DNA from: Staphylococcus nepalensis
GTDB taxonomy: Bacteria > Bacillota > Bacilli > Staphylococcales > Staphylococcaceae
DNA length: 64,000 nucleotides
Assembly: GCF_014635045.1 (NCBI RefSeq)
Contig: NZ_BMCF01000001.1
Location: 310,001-374,000, forward strand
Direction of reading: 5' to 3'
Below the pieces are notes generated by a model, which was not told the DNA's origin, ran no database searches, and saw only the letters and a program-made list of their open reading frames with translations. Shown one piece after another: positions 62,201 through 64,000 of the stretch (positions are counted from its first letter, which is position 1; each line of letters opens with the position of its first letter). The position numbers were made by a program, and so were the translations under genes.

Positions 62201-63169
62201 TTAATCTATAATTTCTTTTAATTTATGAATCAATTGTTCTCTTTCAGGAATAGGAAAAATAGGGTGAATGTGAAACAACTGATATCCAGGAATAAACGAA
62301 TGCTGAACACCTTGTTCATTTAACATTTGAGATAATTTTACAGCATCGGGATAAAGTGTCTCTTTCGTTCCAATGGAAATCGTAATGCGCCCTAGACCAT
62401 TGAAATCTCCGTAAATTGGTGAAACTCTCCAATCTGTTAAAGGTAATTTATCAGCCCACAAATTAATTAAATATTTACTCCCCTCAATTCCTAGCATTGG
62501 ATCAATCTTTTCATACACACGTGCTTCAGGATGGCTTAAAGTGCCGTCTAATACAGGTGAAATCAGCACAATATCACTTGGTTGTGTTAAGTTAACCGTT
62601 TTTAAATACTGCGCAAATGATAATGCTATTTGACCGCCTGCAGAATCACCTATAATAGTAAGTTTTTGTGCATTCACTTTTTGTTCCAATTCGTTTCGAT
62701 ATATAGCTTCTAATAATTCAAATGTTTCTTTATATGTGGCATGCGGTATTTTTGGATAGATAGGCATGATGACTTTAGCATTAAAAGCCGTAGCGAGTTT
62801 ATCTATATATTCAAAATGGTATTTAAGTGGATTTTGGAACCAAGCGCCGCCATGAACATAGATTAATGATCTTTGTTGATTATCTTCTTTATCATTTACC
62901 ACATAAGTTGTGACATTTTGTATCATTTTTGTATAAACTGTATTTTCAAAATGATAATCTGTTCCTTCATATTTACCTTGAGTTTGATGCTTAACTGCCT
63001 CAAGTGCTTCTTGTGCGTATGTTGCCTTTTCAAATGCACGCTTCATCTTCGTAACTCTAAGCAGCATTTCATATAAAAAACTTTTATAACTACGTTTTTC
63101 TACAATTTCAGCGTACAAATATGAAGTAGCCACACCCATACTTGTAATAGTAGCTATTTTTTTTAACAT
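62201..63169 (-). CDS. Alpha/beta hydrolase, HSL-type esterase
   Basis: 322-residue hydrolase of the hormone-sensitive-lipase (arylacetamide deacetylase) group. Oxyanion motif YVHGGAWFQNP (about 105), nucleophile elbow GDSAGGQIA (about 175), Asp near GTKETLYPDA and His in FHIHPIFP complete the triad. A hydrophobic N-terminal stretch (about 4-20) could tether it to the membrane. The ATG at 63169 follows GGAGGT by 8 bases; a start at 63193 would precede it. Single gene. Substrate unknown. Confidence 0.85.
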   Translation of the reverse strand: MLKKIATITSMGVATSYLYAEIVEKRSYKSFLYEMLLRVTKMKRAFEKATYAQEALEAVKHQTQGKYEGTDYHFENTVYTKMIQNVTTYVVNDKEDNQQRSLIYVHGGAWFQNPLKYHFEYIDKLATAFNAKVIMPIYPKIPHATYKETFELLEAIYRNELEQKVNAQKLTIIGDSAGGQIALSFAQYLKTVNLTQPSDIVLISPVLDGTLSHPEARVYEKIDPMLGIEGSKYLINLWADKLPLTDWRVSPIYGDFNGLGRITISIGTKETLYPDAVKLSQMLNEQGVQHSFIPGYQLFHIHPIFPIPEREQLIHKLKEIID

Positions 63170-63448
63170 CTCATATGACCTCCAATATATCATTATCTGA
63201 GAGCAAGACAGAAGTTTTATTTCATAATAACAATGACATGCATCGCTTTACTTGGTATTCATAACTAGAAAAAACGGATATAAATAGATTTCAAATTTGC
63301 TATCTGCTGCCAGTAAAAATTTAATGCATCCTATTTATAAATCACTTTATTTTTTAGTAAAGTGTTTATCCTAAATTATATTAGTATGTATGAAATACAC
63401 GAGTTATAAATGCTCTACATACAAAACCACATTTATCATGACGCAGTT

Positions 63449-63964
63449 TCATCCTATAGTTGAATCTAATAAAGATGCTTGATTAATCATCATGGACATA
63501 TATAATTCATCATAATAATGATCATCCATAAAAATAGATTCGTGTTTAATGCCTTCAATTTTAAAACCCAATTTTTCATAAAATTTTACTGCTGGCGTGT
63601 TCGTTGTTATTACAGTTAACTCTAACCGTCTTAACCCTTTACGTTCTGCCCATTTTATCGTTTCTTGAAACATCTTAGTCGCCAAACCTTGATGATGCAT
63701 TTCATTAATTACACCCGTTAAGATATAACCTATGTGTTTTATTTTAGCTAATCTACTAATGTGCACTGATAAATAACCAACAATGTCATTTGTTTCTGTT
63801 TTTACACCGATATAAAAATTTTGCTTAATATCTTCTATTAATTTTTCTTTATTAAAACTTCTTTCATCCGGTAAATAGAGCATATATTGTGTTTCTTGAT
63901 CAATCTTTTTCATACAAGTATACAGCGCTTCTGCTTCATCTGGGCAAATTCTTTCTATGCGCAT
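63449..63964 (-). CDS. GNAT-family N-acetyltransferase
   Basis: 171-residue GNAT protein. The acetyl-CoA motif A reads INEMHHQGLATKMFQETIKWAERKG (about 86-110, with Q-x-x-G-x-A core QGLATK), and motif B LTVITTNTPAVKFYEKLGFKIEG follows. It resembles RimI/SpeG-like or ribosomal-protein/diamine acetyltransferases; substrate not predictable. GGGGGAG precedes the ATG by 5 bases. The gap 63170-63448 to the hydrolase shows no clear element. Confidence 0.85.
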   Translation of the reverse strand: MRIERICPDEAEALYTCMKKIDQETQYMLYLPDERSFNKEKLIEDIKQNFYIGVKTETNDIVGYLSVHISRLAKIKHIGYILTGVINEMHHQGLATKMFQETIKWAERKGLRRLELTVITTNTPAVKFYEKLGFKIEGIKHESIFMDDHYYDELYMSMMINQASLLDSTIG

Positions 63965-64000
63965 AAATACTCCCCCTTTGACTCTATAGATTAATCTTAT

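Overview
The window is AT-rich Firmicutes DNA with strong Shine-Dalgarno sites, several TTG/GTG starts and many rho-independent hairpins. The genes point to Staphylococcus: class-III fbp, a class-A sortase with the TLITC motif, mhqR-type quinone regulation, the small alarmone synthetase RelP near gntRKP, and DUF2188 and Rsp/Rbf-type proteins. The polyol, poly-gamma-glutamate and sialate clusters suggest a coagulase-negative species, perhaps of the S. saprophyticus/S. xylosus group, but that assignment is inferred. I saw no rRNA, tRNA, insertion sequence, prophage or CRISPR; this looks like chromosomal metabolic and envelope DNA.

Layout. 1-3.8 kb: gluconate operon gntR-gntK-gntP (gntP cut by the window edge) with a GntR operator and cre sites. 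4-8 kb: relP, a DUF2188 protein and an overlapping pair of paralogous membrane proteins of unknown function. 8-16 kb: FUSC transporter, alsD, an ABM monooxygenase with an ACS-family permease, DedA, putP. 16-20 kb: fbp and a YkvI-type permease. 20-25 kb: mhqR-mhqO-mhqE-mhqD quinone/electrophile operon with two operators, divergent from aldA. 25-32 kb: zinc-binding lipoprotein with a Zur-like box, heterodimeric ABC exporter, CatE-like dioxygenase, nitroreductase, HAD phosphatase. 32-38 kb: sialate catabolism nanT-nanA / nanK / nanR / nanE with paired NanR-type operators and a cre on the nanA promoter. 38-41 kb: srtA, M20 peptidase, haloacid dehalogenase-like protein, small membrane protein. 41-47 kb: polyol operon (permease, xylulokinase, zinc dehydrogenase) under a LacI repressor whose operator occurs at both ends. 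47-52 kb: long AraC regulator, then a Fur-box-fronted ECF transporter. 52-55 kb: fold-type-I PLP enzyme with epimerase-like residues plus a second YkvI permease. 55-60 kb: poly-gamma-glutamate operon capB-C-A-E-D, including a 52-codon capE. 60-64 kb: small membrane protein, second M20 peptidase, alpha/beta hydrolase, GNAT.

The main logic is carbon-source switching. Gluconate, sialate, the polyol operon regulator and an organic-anion permease each carry a CcpA-type cre, in three cases overlapping a recognisable sigma-A promoter, plus a dedicated local repressor. Metal-type boxes (Zur-like, Fur-like) mark two uptake genes, and the capsule operon has a repeat-rich upstream region. The strongest candidates for undescribed biology are the paralogous membrane pair at 5.6-8.0 kb, the Fur-controlled ECF transporter, the putative amino-acid epimerase/permease pair, and a CapA that has lost the metal-binding residues of its fold.
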